Shown here piece by piece: positions 8,502 through 17,029 of a stretch of 64,000 nucleotides of DNA. The translations under genes were made by a program, and so were the position numbers. Each line of letters starts with the position of its first letter. Position 1 is the first letter of the stretch. The notes beneath the pieces were generated by a model that was not told the origin of the DNA, ran no database searches, and saw only the letters and a list, made by a program, of their open reading frames with translations. Origin of the DNA: Hyphomicrobium denitrificans 1NES1 (lineage in GTDB: Bacteria > Pseudomonadota > Alphaproteobacteria > Rhizobiales > Hyphomicrobiaceae); assembly GCF_000230975.2 (NCBI RefSeq), contig NC_021172.1, positions 434,001 through 498,000 of the forward strand, read 5' to 3'.

Positions 8502-9204
8502 TTTCTATAACACCCCGCGGACGTGTCAAAACCATATGTGTTGCTTCACCTTCGCCCACGCGTCTTGCGGCTGCTTTCCAACCTTTCGACAGGTCGGGTG
8601 GGCGCCGGTGCGTGTCATGAGCGTCGGTGGCGAGAATGTGAATGTGTCCCTCGTCGAGCATTCGCTCGGCCCAGTAGCGCGGTTCGCGCCCAAAATTTCC
8701 TGTCAGCGAGCTTGCGGTGATCTGCATCCAGACGCCGTATCGGGAAAGCCGCTCGATCGTCTGGTAGCGTTCGGCGATCCATCTCAAACGCTCAGGATGC
8801 GTGAGGATCGGTATGTATCCGGTGAGAAGTATTTGAAAAAAGAACTGCTCCATGCGTATCGGCGCGACATGGTACGGCGGTTCGACGAGAACATAGCGGC
8901 TCATTGCAAGCGTCGGAATCTCGCGCTTCGCGAGCTTTTTAGTGAAGTGCACGTCCATGTGTGCATCGGCGCCGCAGACCAGATCAAGGGCGATGCCCGA
9001 TTGCCGTAGGGAGCCGCGCAAGCAATCTATTGCCGCGAGAATCCCGGCGCCCGTATTATGATACAGGCCGGGGCGAATGTGGGGTGTGCAAGCGACGGCC
9101 GTGATGCCATCTGCAACGGCCATGCGCGCCATCTCCAGGGAGATTTCGAGATTGCGCGGCCCGTCATCCAAGCCAGGCAGCATGTGGCAGTGAAGGTCGA
9201 TCAT
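8434..9204 (-). CDS. CpsB/CapC-type protein-tyrosine phosphatase (PHP fold)
   Basis: The protein opens with MIDLHCHMLPGLDDGP, the metal-binding HxH motif of the PHP superfamily as found in CpsB/YwqE manganese-dependent tyrosine phosphatases. Further ligand regions are ACTPHIRPG, ILTHPERLRW and ILATDAHDTHRRPPD. It should remove phosphates from the tyrosine-rich tail of the kinase encoded two genes downstream. ATG 9204 places the motif at the very N-terminus; an in-frame ATG at 9243 would add 13 residues. It is the first gene of the five-gene operon. Confidence 0.9.
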   Translation of the reverse strand: MIDLHCHMLPGLDDGPRNLEISLEMARMAVADGITAVACTPHIRPGLYHNTGAGILAAIDCLRGSLRQSGIALDLVCGADAHMDVHFTKKLAKREIPTLAMSRYVLVEPPYHVAPIRMEQFFFQILLTGYIPILTHPERLRWIAERYQTIERLSRYGVWMQITASSLTGNFGREPRYWAERMLDEGHIHILATDAHDTHRRPPDLSKGWKAAARRVGEGEATHMVLTRPRGVIENEPPSNLPLPFGQQSLALPDMA

Positions 9205-9539
9205 TCGACACACTCGCGCTGCGCCGATGCCGAGGTGGCGCATCCTTTATGGAACTAACTCCAACGTACTATTATGGTTCTGGTGTGTGTCAAGGCGAGT
9301 GGTTCGCTTGTATCGGCTCATTGTTCCTGTACTTATCTCCTATTAAATATACATAATAAACAATGTATTGCTGTGTATTTATTAGTGTATTTTATGAATA
9401 CCTTGCGGGTTTGTTGTTCTTCGAAAGCCGTGGATATGTCTCCTTATTCACACGCCACAAATCATCAAAGGCGTATCTGTTTGTATAACTCTTAGGTACC
9501 ATTTAAACTGGTGCATAGCGAATCGGGCGGATGGGGAAC
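9205..9539. promoter_or_regulatory. AT-rich divergent promoter region between EPS operons
   Basis: About 335 bases separate the divergent phosphatase operon and the FecR-like/polymerase pair. The core (about 9335-9400) is strikingly AT-rich. It contains an inverted repeat TACAT/ATGTA (9350-9354 and 9363-9367) and, nearer the plus-strand genes, ACCA/TGGT arms flanking TTTAAAC at about 9498-9512. No ORF here looks real. Presumably it holds both promoters and their operators. Confidence 0.5.
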
Positions 9540-10043
9540 ATGGAGCAGAGATTTTTCTGGGTTGTCGTTGCCGCCTTTCTGGCGCCGATTGTGGCATCGG
9601 CGAGCGCCGCAAATCTTCAGATACTGACGGGCGAAGTTCTGCTCAGTCGTGGCGGGGCTTACCACGCCGTCCGGGGTTCCAGCGAGTTGTTGATCGGAGA
9701 CACGCTCGTCAGCAGGCCCGGTAGCTCGGCGAAGATAACATTCTCGGATGGCTGCGTGGCTTACTTGGGCATGGGCATTGCGTTTACCATCGAGGCAAAA
9801 TCTCCGTGTGCTTCCGGTCGCTCTCCTGCATCGGAAACGGGCGCTACTTCGCCGGCGACGCCGGATGCAATGTCTACTGGTGCGGATGGCGGTTGGGTGG
9901 AAGGAACCGAGACGCTTGCAGTCCCGGAGGAATCGCAAACCAATCTCATGCCGTATTTGCTGGGGGCTGCTGGCATCGGAGGCATTGCAGTCGCGGCGTC
10001 GGCGCTCGGCGGGGGAGATAACGGACCGCCTGTTAGTCCCTAG
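9540..10043 (+). CDS. Secreted FecR-like domain protein
   Basis: The 167-residue product has a signal peptide (MEQRFFWVVVAAFLAPIVAS, cleavage after ASA). A FecR-like beta module follows (LQILTGEVLLSRGGAYHAV through LIGDTLVSRPGSSAKITFSDG), then a Ser/Thr/Pro-rich spacer and a C-terminal hydrophobic segment (MPYLLGAAGIGGIAVAASAL). FecR modules of this sort occur in EPS and surface-protein loci; the function is unknown. ATG 9540 is preceded by GGGG three bases upstream; an in-frame ATG at 9531 is possible. Thirty-five bases separate it from the polymerase gene, so they are probably co-transcribed. Confidence 0.75.
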   Translation: MEQRFFWVVVAAFLAPIVASASAANLQILTGEVLLSRGGAYHAVRGSSELLIGDTLVSRPGSSAKITFSDGCVAYLGMGIAFTIEAKSPCASGRSPASETGATSPATPDAMSTGADGGWVEGTETLAVPEESQTNLMPYLLGAAGIGGIAVAASALGGGDNGPPVSP

Positions 10044-10078
10044 ATCGTGCGGCGTTGCTCTTTCTCCCGGACATCTCA

Positions 10079-11734
10079 ATGCACAGCGGCGTGAATCGTG
10101 ATGTGCGGCGTGCTCCGCGTCTCTCGATCGGACGCACGGTTCGGACTCTGATTCATGCCCCACGTGGGCATTTCTATTTGACTGCAGGCGTCTTCGGGCT
10201 GAGCATCGTATTCGGGGGCGGAACACGCAGCGGTTTTCTAGGGGACGCCGTTCTGCAGCTTATCTCATTGCCGCTGCTCTGGACGGCCATATCCGAGCTG
10301 CTTGATTGTCAGGAGCCGTCACGCCTGCGACGGCTTTTGCCATATATTGCGGCCGTCGCGTCGTTGCCGCTTTTGCAACTCGTTCCGCTACCGCCGTCGA
10401 TCTGGACGTCGCTGCCGGGGCGCGCCGTGATCGTAGAGACATATGGGGTCCTGGGATATCCGCTTCCGGCACACCCGCTCACATTATCGCCGACGGCAAC
10501 ATGGCTTTCTACGTTGGGTTTGGTGCCGCCCATCGCGATATTTCTCGGCATGGCGACGCTCGATTATGAGGAGAGGCGAGTCCTCAGCCTTGTTTTGATC
10601 GCGATGGCTGTGATCAGCGTCTTTTTAGGCCTTCTGCAACTGGCAGGCGGTGCGAATAGCGCCCTTCGTTTTTATGTCGTCACGAACACGACCGAGGCAG
10701 TCGGCTTTTTCGCGAACAGGAATCATTTCGCAGTGCTTCTCTATGCCGCGATGCTGTTTTCTTTCTGCTGGCTGCTCGACGCCGCAGTCTCGGTTGCGTC
10801 AAAGGCCCGCCGGGCGAGGCTCGATTCCAAACCTGTCATATATTTTGCCGGTGGCGCGGTTGCGTTCATCGCTCTGCTTGCGGGGCAATTGATGGCCCGG
10901 TCGCGTGCGGGTCTGATCCTATCCGCCGTCGCGCTGATGGCGGGCTTCGCAATGGCAATGAGAGATCGTCGTGCGCGTAACGGTAGCCATTTGTCCAAGG
11001 TTCTACTTGGGACCATCGCGATAACGATCGCTATCTGCTCGCAGTTCGCGTTCTTTCGAATCCTGGACCGTTTCGGGCCCGATATCGTTTCGGATGTCCG
11101 CATTGCCATCGTGCGCAATACGATTGCGGCGGCGCGAGCTTACATGCCATTCGGCTCCGGGCTCGGTACATTCGTGCCGGTCTACCAAATGTTCGAAAAG
11201 CCGGCAGATATTGCGGTGACCTATGTCAATCATGCGCACAACGATTTTCTCGAACTATGGCTTGAAACCGGCATTCTGGGTCTGGCGCTTTTGATCCTCT
11301 GCATCGTTTGGTTGGTACGCCGGGCGATTGCTGTGTGGGCGACAGACGATACAGGTGACGATTTCCGCATCGATCGCAATTTGATGAGGTCCGCGGCGAT
11401 TGTAGCCGCGCTCCTGCTCGTCCATTCCCTCGTCGACTACCCGCTTCGGACGACGGCCGATTTGTCGGTCTTTGCATTTGCTGCGGGTCTGCTCGTTTCT
11501 CCGCTCGAGAAATTTAGCGCTTGTAGCGGTGGCGATGTGCAGAAACGACAGGCAAAGAAATCGACTTTCGCGCAGGGGGTATCGCGCAGGCATAAGCCCG
11601 CGCGGCAACGTGAGCTTTGGGATGGCGGCGGAGACTGGCCGGCCGAATGGCGCGATAAGCGGGTGCGCGCCGAGACGGAATACGGCGCCCATGGCGGGGA
11701 CGTCCGATTTACCGAGTTAGACGATAAAAAGTGA
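10079..11734 (+). CDS. O-antigen ligase / Wzy-type polysaccharide polymerase
   Basis: A 551-residue polytopic inner-membrane protein. The long periplasmic loop before the last helices contains NHAHNDFLELWLETGILGL, the hallmark of the O-antigen ligase (Wzy_C/RfaL) family, and GSGLGTFVPVYQMF just before it. An NRNHFAVLL segment precedes, also typical. It should polymerise or ligate lipid-linked repeat units at the periplasmic face. ATG 10079 was preferred over TTG 10055. The last 75 residues are hydrophilic and highly charged, an unusual cytoplasmic tail with no domain I recognise. Confidence 0.88.
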   Translation: MHSGVNRDVRRAPRLSIGRTVRTLIHAPRGHFYLTAGVFGLSIVFGGGTRSGFLGDAVLQLISLPLLWTAISELLDCQEPSRLRRLLPYIAAVASLPLLQLVPLPPSIWTSLPGRAVIVETYGVLGYPLPAHPLTLSPTATWLSTLGLVPPIAIFLGMATLDYEERRVLSLVLIAMAVISVFLGLLQLAGGANSALRFYVVTNTTEAVGFFANRNHFAVLLYAAMLFSFCWLLDAAVSVASKARRARLDSKPVIYFAGGAVAFIALLAGQLMARSRAGLILSAVALMAGFAMAMRDRRARNGSHLSKVLLGTIAITIAICSQFAFFRILDRFGPDIVSDVRIAIVRNTIAAARAYMPFGSGLGTFVPVYQMFEKPADIAVTYVNHAHNDFLELWLETGILGLALLILCIVWLVRRAIAVWATDDTGDDFRIDRNLMRSAAIVAALLLVHSLVDYPLRTTADLSVFAFAAGLLVSPLEKFSACSGGDVQKRQAKKSTFAQGVSRRHKPARQRELWDGGGDWPAEWRDKRVRAETEYGAHGGDVRFTELDDKK

Positions 11735-11787
11735 AACCATGTATGTCGCAGATACTCGCTTGGACATTTCGGTGGCGCAGCGTCAGC

Positions 11788-13344
11788 CTAGTGTGATCGC
11801 GCACTTTCCGTCGACGGAGCTTCGGTCTGCAGGTTGACCGGCCCAGGCCATCGGCGAGGTTGTTTGCGGGCAGCAAATTCGGGAACGCGCTCAGCCGTTG
11901 CGCCTTGCGGCGGATTGCCGAGAGCAAGCCACGCCTCGTGGACGGCGTGCTGATCGACGCGCTCACCAAAAAGAACTGTATGCGCTGTACTTAGAAGAAT
12001 GCGCAGATCCAGGCGGAACGAGGCATTCTTGGCGTACCACAAGTCGAGCGCGGCCTTATCGTCGACCGATAGATGGCGGCCACCATTGATTTGCGCCCAT
12101 CCGGTCAGTCCCGGCTTCAAGTTTAGTCGGACGCGGAATTGTTGTGACTGATCGACCGGTAAAAGTGGGCGAGGGCCCACCATCGACATCTCACCAACAA
12201 CCACATTGTAGACTTGCGGCAACTCGTCGAGCCGCATGCGGCGGAGAAATTTGCCGACGGAGGAGAGCCGCTGCGAGTCGGACAGCAAAGCTCCGTCGGG
12301 GCCGCGCGCGGCCCGCATGGTGCGAAATTTTAGGACCTTGATCGGTCGTCCTAACGCGCCTGGCCGTTGCTGCCAGAAAATAATCGGACGGCCGACGTCG
12401 AAAAACACGAGTGCACCGACGAGAAGCATCAAAGGTGCGACGCAAATCGCGACTGCCGCGCCTGCGGCGATATCGAAAAGTCGCTTCCAGCGAAGATAGG
12501 ACTTTCGCGCTTCGAGATTTGACCCGATCACGTTCCATGGAACATCGTCCGGCATCGTCAATGTAAGAGGTTTCGAGGCTATTGCGGCGTCACCAAATCC
12601 TAGGCGATCATCCAGCGCATCGATCCGGAGGCTCAGTTCATTTTTGGCCCGCAGAAGCGCAAGTTGCGCCGTTGCCGTCAGCTTATCGAACGGCTTGGCG
12701 AGAACGACGCGATTGACATGGACGCCGTGGATATCGAGTTCGTGCATGATTTGCACGATTTCGTCGGGGCGCCCGAGAACTGGGTGCGATCCCAAAATCC
12801 GGCCGCGGTGCCGACGATTTTCCGATAGAACGCCCGCGACGGCGACGCGTGTTTCATCGGTTTCTGCCACGCAGCGTAGAAGGAATCCGGTAATCGCATT
12901 GACGCCGACGACAAGAATATTCTCCCGTTCGTATGCGGTTCTGCTCGCACGTCGTTGACAGCGTCTTGCGTGCCGTAGGCGCATCAATGCGCGAATGCCG
13001 ATCAATGCGCCTGTCATCAGCAGGAATTGGAGCCCTATCAAGGATTGCGACACGCCGTGAAAGGAAGAAAATGTGCCCGCAGATACGGCGGTGGCCGCCA
13101 TCGTCATCAGCACCGCGATGAGGACGCGTAAGCAATCGTGCAGAGACGTGAATCGCCATAGGGTCCTGTTCAGACCCGTCATCAGAAGCGCCGGAATCGA
13201 GGTCGCAAGCGTCAATCCGCAATACAGGAGGATTTCATGTAACGCGTTTGCGGTCAGATGCGAGTCAATGCTTAGAAAGACGGCTATCGCGTTTGCGATA
13301 ATCAAGAGAAGCAGGTCGATGGCGAGGAGAAGAACACAGTGCAT
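11788..13344 (-). CDS. Exopolysaccharide polyprenyl glycosylphosphotransferase (priming enzyme)
   Basis: 518 residues from ATG 13344, which has CGGAG six bases upstream; a GTG at 13383 is the alternative. Four or five N-terminal helices and a Rossmann-like CoA-binding central region (ENILVVGVNAITGFLL) are followed by the catalytic bacterial sugar transferase domain: YLRWKRLFDIAAG, FWQQRPGALGRPIKVLKFRTM, RRMRLDELPQVYNVVVGEMSMVGPRP and KPGLTGWAQINGGR. It transfers a sugar-1-phosphate to undecaprenyl phosphate, starting EPS repeat-unit assembly. It converges with the polymerase gene. Confidence 0.93.
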   Translation of the reverse strand: MHCVLLLAIDLLLLIIANAIAVFLSIDSHLTANALHEILLYCGLTLATSIPALLMTGLNRTLWRFTSLHDCLRVLIAVLMTMAATAVSAGTFSSFHGVSQSLIGLQFLLMTGALIGIRALMRLRHARRCQRRASRTAYERENILVVGVNAITGFLLRCVAETDETRVAVAGVLSENRRHRGRILGSHPVLGRPDEIVQIMHELDIHGVHVNRVVLAKPFDKLTATAQLALLRAKNELSLRIDALDDRLGFGDAAIASKPLTLTMPDDVPWNVIGSNLEARKSYLRWKRLFDIAAGAAVAICVAPLMLLVGALVFFDVGRPIIFWQQRPGALGRPIKVLKFRTMRAARGPDGALLSDSQRLSSVGKFLRRMRLDELPQVYNVVVGEMSMVGPRPLLPVDQSQQFRVRLNLKPGLTGWAQINGGRHLSVDDKAALDLWYAKNASFRLDLRILLSTAHTVLFGERVDQHAVHEAWLALGNPPQGATAERVPEFAARKQPRRWPGPVNLQTEAPSTESARSH

Positions 13345-13386
13345 GCGAACTCCGCTTTCGGACCGGCACGCCCCTTCGTGCACTAG

Positions 13387-13453
13387 CCGAGACGTCTCGG
13401 GCGCCGTATTGACACAGAGGTGTTAACACTTATTGACCATATTCCTGATATGG
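13387..13453. promoter_or_regulatory. Cluster of three palindromes upstream of the priming transferase gene
   Basis: Three inverted repeats lie within 67 bases: a perfect 14-base palindrome CCGAGACGTCTCGG (13387-13400), a perfect GTGTTAACAC (13420-13429), and CCATAT/ATATGG arms around TCCTG (13437-13453). They sit 43-110 bases upstream of the ATG at 13344, where promoter and operator would be expected. The regulator is unknown. Confidence 0.5.
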
Positions 13454-13817
13454 CTGTCGGAGTTTTCCACAGATCACCTGCGGATTGGCGGACACTCCAT
13501 GCAGCGTCAGCGCGTGCGGCGTATTCGTCCGAAATTTTCTGGACGATCAGGAAGCCGATCAGAAAGGGGATGCGGAGGCTTGCCGAGGATACATTCGAGA
13601 CAAGGCCGGGCGACCGCGCTCTCGATCCGGCATTTCAAGTCGCGGGCGGATTTTGATGCTTCAATGGGATCGCGGTCCAGTATGCAGTCTATCGACCGCA
13701 GGGCGCGAGCAAAGCATCAGGCCAAAAGTCGCTTCCAACCCGAAAACGGCAACCAAAGGTTTCGGAGCGCCGGATGCCATAACACGGCTCTGTCCGAAGC
13801 GCGGTCGATGCCGTGGT
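13454..13817. other. Intergenic region, no convincing gene
   Basis: Several short ORFs cross this stretch but none has a recognisable domain, good start site or consistent codon use. Near its right end, downstream of the DUF983 gene, there is a possible hairpin (13783-13815). Otherwise I see nothing specific. Confidence 0.4.
13783..13815 (-). terminator. Possible terminator hairpin after the DUF983 gene
   Basis: CACGGC (13783-13788) pairs with GCCGTG (13810-13815) three bases downstream of the DUF983 stop. The loop is long (21 bases) and there is no T-run, so this is a weak candidate. Confidence 0.3.
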
Positions 13818-14210
13818 TTACTTGTCGGCGAAGACAAGGCGACCCTCTTCGGCCTTGTGGTAGTACTGGCTTGCAACGAGCCAGCCCTTGATCGGCCTGA
13901 GTGGTGGAATGCAGGTCAATAGAATCGCGGGCAGACTGGTTACGAGATGCACCCAGAAGGGCGGTCCGTACGCAACCTCGATCCAGCACGCAAGCGCCGC
14001 TGCAGGTATGCATCCGATGCACATGACGAAGAATGCTGGACCGTCTGCCGGATCGGCGAATGAGAACTTCAAGCCGCATACGGAGCATTGCTTTTCTAGC
14101 GTCAGGAAGCCCCGGAAGATCTTGCCTTTACCGCAACGAGGACACAGGCCGCGGATGCCGACTTTCATCGGGGAGAGATCGGGCCATTCATGGGGATGCT
14201 CGGCGCACAT
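13818..14210 (-). CDS. DUF983 family membrane protein
   Basis: 130 residues. The N-terminus carries two CxxC pairs (GLCPRCGKGKIFRGFL and QCSVCGLKF), suggestive of a zinc ribbon, followed by two membrane helices (FFVMCIGCIPAAALACWI and VHLVTSLPAILLTCIPPL) and the RPIKGWLVASQYYHKA tail. This is the DUF983 layout, of unknown function. ATG 14210 has AAAGGA upstream; an upstream start at 14249 would add 13 residues of non-conserved sequence. It is divergent from the MocR gene. Confidence 0.85.
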   Translation of the reverse strand: MCAEHPHEWPDLSPMKVGIRGLCPRCGKGKIFRGFLTLEKQCSVCGLKFSFADPADGPAFFVMCIGCIPAAALACWIEVAYGPPFWVHLVTSLPAILLTCIPPLRPIKGWLVASQYYHKAEEGRLVFADK

Positions 14211-14252
14211 CGCGTGTTCCTTTCGCTGCTGCGACCCGCATAAAGACAACTT

Positions 14253-14274
14253 TTATTGTATGCTTATTGTATGC
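14253..14274. repeat. Perfect 11-bp tandem direct repeat
   Basis: TTATTGTATGC occurs twice back to back (14253-14263, 14264-14274), followed by a truncated TTGATGC. It lies in the divergent promoter region between the DUF983 and MocR genes and may be a regulator binding site. Confidence 0.6.
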
Positions 14275-14399
14275 TTGATGCTCGAATATTCCACGCGAGC
14301 GAGTGTCGCACGTGCAAACCGGAATCGGTGATTTCGCACGATTTCGGCAGATATATCCGTTATCTTTGTCGACCTTTGCAGTCGACCCTTTGCGCAAAT

Positions 14400-14430
14400 G
14401 ATCCATACATGTTATGATAATGTATGGATC
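14400..14430. promoter_or_regulatory. Inverted repeat over promoter and start codon of the MocR gene
   Basis: Perfect 11-base arms GATCCATACAT (14400-14410) and ATGTATGGATC (14420-14430) flank GTTATGATA. The spacer contains a good -10-like hexamer TATGAT (14413-14418), which would put transcription initiation at or next to the ATG (14424). The second arm contains that start codon. A protein bound here would block both polymerase and initiation; autoregulation is inferred. Confidence 0.6.
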
Positions 14431-15836
14431 AAAAATCGATAGCGCCGGAACGTTTTTCGTGGCGGCCGCGACTTGCGGAAGGCGGCCAGCTCAAGTCGCT
14501 CAGTCTTGTCGAGGCTCTTGAAGCCGACATCCGTGCGGGGCGCGTGGCCCCGGGTGCGCGATTGCCGCCGCAGCGCGCGATCGCTGAAGCACTTGGAGTC
14601 GATTTGACGACGGTGACGCGCGCGTTCAACGAGGCTCGGCGTCGTGGACTGGTCGATGCGAAAGCCGGTCGCGGCACGTTCGTCCGCCGTCTCGTCGAGG
14701 GCGGCGGGGCCGAACTTCACGCGGCCCCGGCCGTCGATCTCAGCCTGAACATTCCTCCGCAGCCGGCGGCAGCACGCCTGCAGCATCTCATTCCCGAAAC
14801 TATTGCCGACCTGCTCTCGACCGAGCAAGGCATGCTGCATCTTCGCTATCAGGAGAGTTCCGGCAGCATTCCGGATCGTGCCGCCGGGTCGATATGGCTG
14901 CGTGATCGTATTGCGGATGTAAAGCCATCATCCGTGCTGTTGGCGAGCGGTGCGCAAAGTGCGCTGTTTGCAGTATGCGACTGTCTCGTAAGACCCGGCG
15001 AGACGATTGCTGCGGGCTTCGTCACCTATCCCGGCGTCACGGCGATCGCACAGCAGCGCGGCTATGTTCTCGATCCGGTTGTGATGGACGAGGATGGAAT
15101 AATTCCGGATTCCTTTGAAGATCGTTGCCGGCACGCTGCTCCGAAGGCGCTTTATCTCATTCCTGCGATCGATAATCCAACGACTGCGACGTTGCCGGAA
15201 GCGCGCAGGCGAAAGATTGTAGCTATCGCGCGCCGGCATAGCGTCGCGATCATCGAGGACGATCCATATTCTTCGCTGCTCAAGGATGCTCCCGTTTCTT
15301 TCGCTAAACTTGCGCCGGAGCTTACGTGGCACATCGCGACCTTATCAAAGTGTGCAACTCCGGCGCTGCGGATCGCATATGTCGCGGCGCCGAGCGACGC
15401 TCAGGCCTTACGTCTCGCCGGCGTGCTGCGAGCAATGAACCTTATGGCTCCGCCGCTCAATGCGGCACTCGCATCGCGATGGATCACGACCGGCCGGCTC
15501 GACGAGATCCGGAATGCGATTCGCGATGAAGCAGCGGCACGCCAGAAAATTGCGCGATCGCTTCTCGGCCGTTTCGAGTACGCAGCCGATCCGCACGGGC
15601 ACCATCTATGGCTACGGATGCCGCCTCACTGGCGGGCAACGGATTTGGCAGATCATGCGGAGCGTGCCGGATTTGCGGTCGTGCCGAGCTCGGCATTCGC
15701 AATTTCAGACGCGCACCCGGAAGCCGTTCGGATTTCTCTCGGCGTCGCGGCCGACAGAGAGTCGCTTCTCAAGGCTTTAAAGCTTTTATCGGAGCTGCTC
15801 GCGCAGCCCGTACTTCCTTCAAAAGCCATCGTATAA
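14424..15836 (+). CDS. MocR-type regulator (GntR wHTH fused to aminotransferase fold)
   Basis: 470 residues. A GntR winged helix occupies about residues 25-90 ([45 protein letters not shown] pattern, then GRGTFVRR). A PLP-dependent fold-type-I domain follows to the C-terminus, with the likely PLP lysine in [13 protein letters not shown] (about residue 312) and [11 protein letters not shown] just before it. MocR proteins sense amine or PLP-related ligands and control adjacent genes. There is no Shine-Dalgarno sequence before ATG 14424; the start lies inside an inverted repeat, suggesting a leaderless mRNA. The target may be itself or the dehydrogenase gene 78 bases downstream. Confidence 0.9.
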   Translation: MDQKSIAPERFSWRPRLAEGGQLKSLSLVEALEADIRAGRVAPGARLPPQRAIAEALGVDLTTVTRAFNEARRRGLVDAKAGRGTFVRRLVEGGGAELHAAPAVDLSLNIPPQPAAARLQHLIPETIADLLSTEQGMLHLRYQESSGSIPDRAAGSIWLRDRIADVKPSSVLLASGAQSALFAVCDCLVRPGETIAAGFVTYPGVTAIAQQRGYVLDPVVMDEDGIIPDSFEDRCRHAAPKALYLIPAIDNPTTATLPEARRRKIVAIARRHSVAIIEDDPYSSLLKDAPVSFAKLAPELTWHIATLSKCATPALRIAYVAAPSDAQALRLAGVLRAMNLMAPPLNAALASRWITTGRLDEIRNAIRDEAAARQKIARSLLGRFEYAADPHGHHLWLRMPPHWRATDLADHAERAGFAVVPSSAFAISDAHPEAVRISLGVAADRESLLKALKLLSELLAQPVLPSKAIV

Positions 15837-15914
15837 AAGGCGTGGTTGCCGCGGCTTGGACAATGGCGGAATAATCGCTATTCGCCGATTGCGACAAACC
15901 TTCGGAGACGACCA

Positions 15915-16916
15915 ATGAAAGCTTTCCTGTTGAAGCGCTTCGGCATCGATGGGCTCTCGCTCGAAGATATTCCGCGACCGACGCCGAGGCACGGTCAGGT
16001 TCTGGTCAAAATGCGGGCGTGGTCCATCAATTATCGCGATCTTCTGGTCGTTCGCGGACTCTATGCACCGAAGCTCAAGTTTCCGTTTCAGATTCTTTCA
16101 GATGGTGTTGGCGAAGTCGTCGAGGTCGGATCCGGAGTTACGCGTGCGAAACCCGGAGACCGTGTCGCCGGAACGTTCATGCAGAGATGGATCGGCGGCG
16201 GTCTGGCTGCCGAGAAGTCGGCGAGCGCGCTGGGCGGTGAAATCCCGGGAGTTGCCGCCGAATACGTCATTCTGGACAACAATGGATTCGTGCCGGTGCC
16301 GGCCGCGCTCTCGGATGAGGAAGGTGCCACGCTTCCCTGTGCCGCTGTCACAGCCTGGCATGCGCTCGTCAGTTCGGGCGCACTTGCTGCGGGGGAGACG
16401 GTTCTCGTTCAAGGAACCGGCGGGGTCTCGCTCTTCGCACTTCAGTTCGCCCGCGCGATGGGTGCGCGCGTTATCGCGACGTCGAGCAGCGATGCGAAGC
16501 TTGAGCGTGTGCGTGCGCTCGGCGCTTCGGAAGTCATCAACTACAAGACGACTGCGGATTGGGGACCGAAAGCGCGCGCGCTGACAAACGGCAGAGGCGT
16601 CGATCATGTGGTCGAGGTTGGTGGGGCAGGAACGATGCCGCAATCGCTTGAGGCGGTTCGTATCGGGGGCCGCATCAGCCTGATCGGCGTGCTCACCGGC
16701 GGCACCTTCAATCCCATTCCCATTTTGATGAAGAACATCGTCGTTCAGGGGATATACGTCGGCAGCCGAACCATGTTCGAAGCGATGAACGCCGCTATCA
16801 CCGTTAACGGATTGAAGCCCGTCATCGACCGCGTCTTTCCGTTTTCCGATCTTCCACAGGCATTGAAGCATATGGAGAGCGGGGCGCATTTCGGGAAGAT
16901 CGTTCTCAAAGCCTAG
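15915..16916 (+). CDS. Zinc-independent MDR dehydrogenase / quinone oxidoreductase-like
   Basis: 333 residues from ATG 15915, with GGAG eight bases upstream. A GroES-like N-terminal half (GQVLVKMRAWSINYRDLLVVRG) is followed by a Rossmann domain with VQGTGGVSLFALQFARAMGA (about 165-185) and SSDAKLERVRALGASEVINY. The catalytic-zinc pattern GHE and a structural four-Cys zinc lobe are absent, which fits the NAD(P)-dependent quinone oxidoreductase-like branch of MDR enzymes. The substrate is unknown. It follows the MocR gene in the same direction, so regulation by that protein is plausible. Confidence 0.85.
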   Translation: MKAFLLKRFGIDGLSLEDIPRPTPRHGQVLVKMRAWSINYRDLLVVRGLYAPKLKFPFQILSDGVGEVVEVGSGVTRAKPGDRVAGTFMQRWIGGGLAAEKSASALGGEIPGVAAEYVILDNNGFVPVPAALSDEEGATLPCAAVTAWHALVSSGALAAGETVLVQGTGGVSLFALQFARAMGARVIATSSSDAKLERVRALGASEVINYKTTADWGPKARALTNGRGVDHVVEVGGAGTMPQSLEAVRIGGRISLIGVLTGGTFNPIPILMKNIVVQGIYVGSRTMFEAMNAAITVNGLKPVIDRVFPFSDLPQALKHMESGAHFGKIVLKA

Positions 16917-16983
16917 AATATGGATATGCCCATCCCCGATATGCTCCGTCTTTAAAAACAGCGGTTGCAAACACCGTCCGGCT

Positions 16984-17005
16984 CGATATCTTCGCGGCTA
17001 TATCG
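16984..17005. promoter_or_regulatory. Candidate ModE-type operator upstream of modA
   Basis: CGATAT (16984-16989) and ATATCG (17000-17005) form an inverted repeat 25 bases before the modA start, resembling the dyad CG..ATAT half-sites of ModE boxes. A related half-site CGATATAT lies on the minus strand at 19700-19707, upstream of the modE-like gene. The match to published Mo-boxes is only partial. Confidence 0.4.
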
Positions 17006-17029
17006 CATGTCACAAAGGATCGGCCGCCA

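Noticed and set aside
9531..9540. ATG 9531 as start of the FecR-like protein
   Set aside because: ATG 9540 has a better placed ribosome site and puts the signal peptide at the N-terminus; the difference is three residues.
13420..13922. Several short plus-strand ORFs between the priming transferase and DUF983 genes
   Set aside because: No conserved motifs, and the right-hand part is antisense to DUF983; composition is Arg/Ser-rich as in random GC-rich frames.
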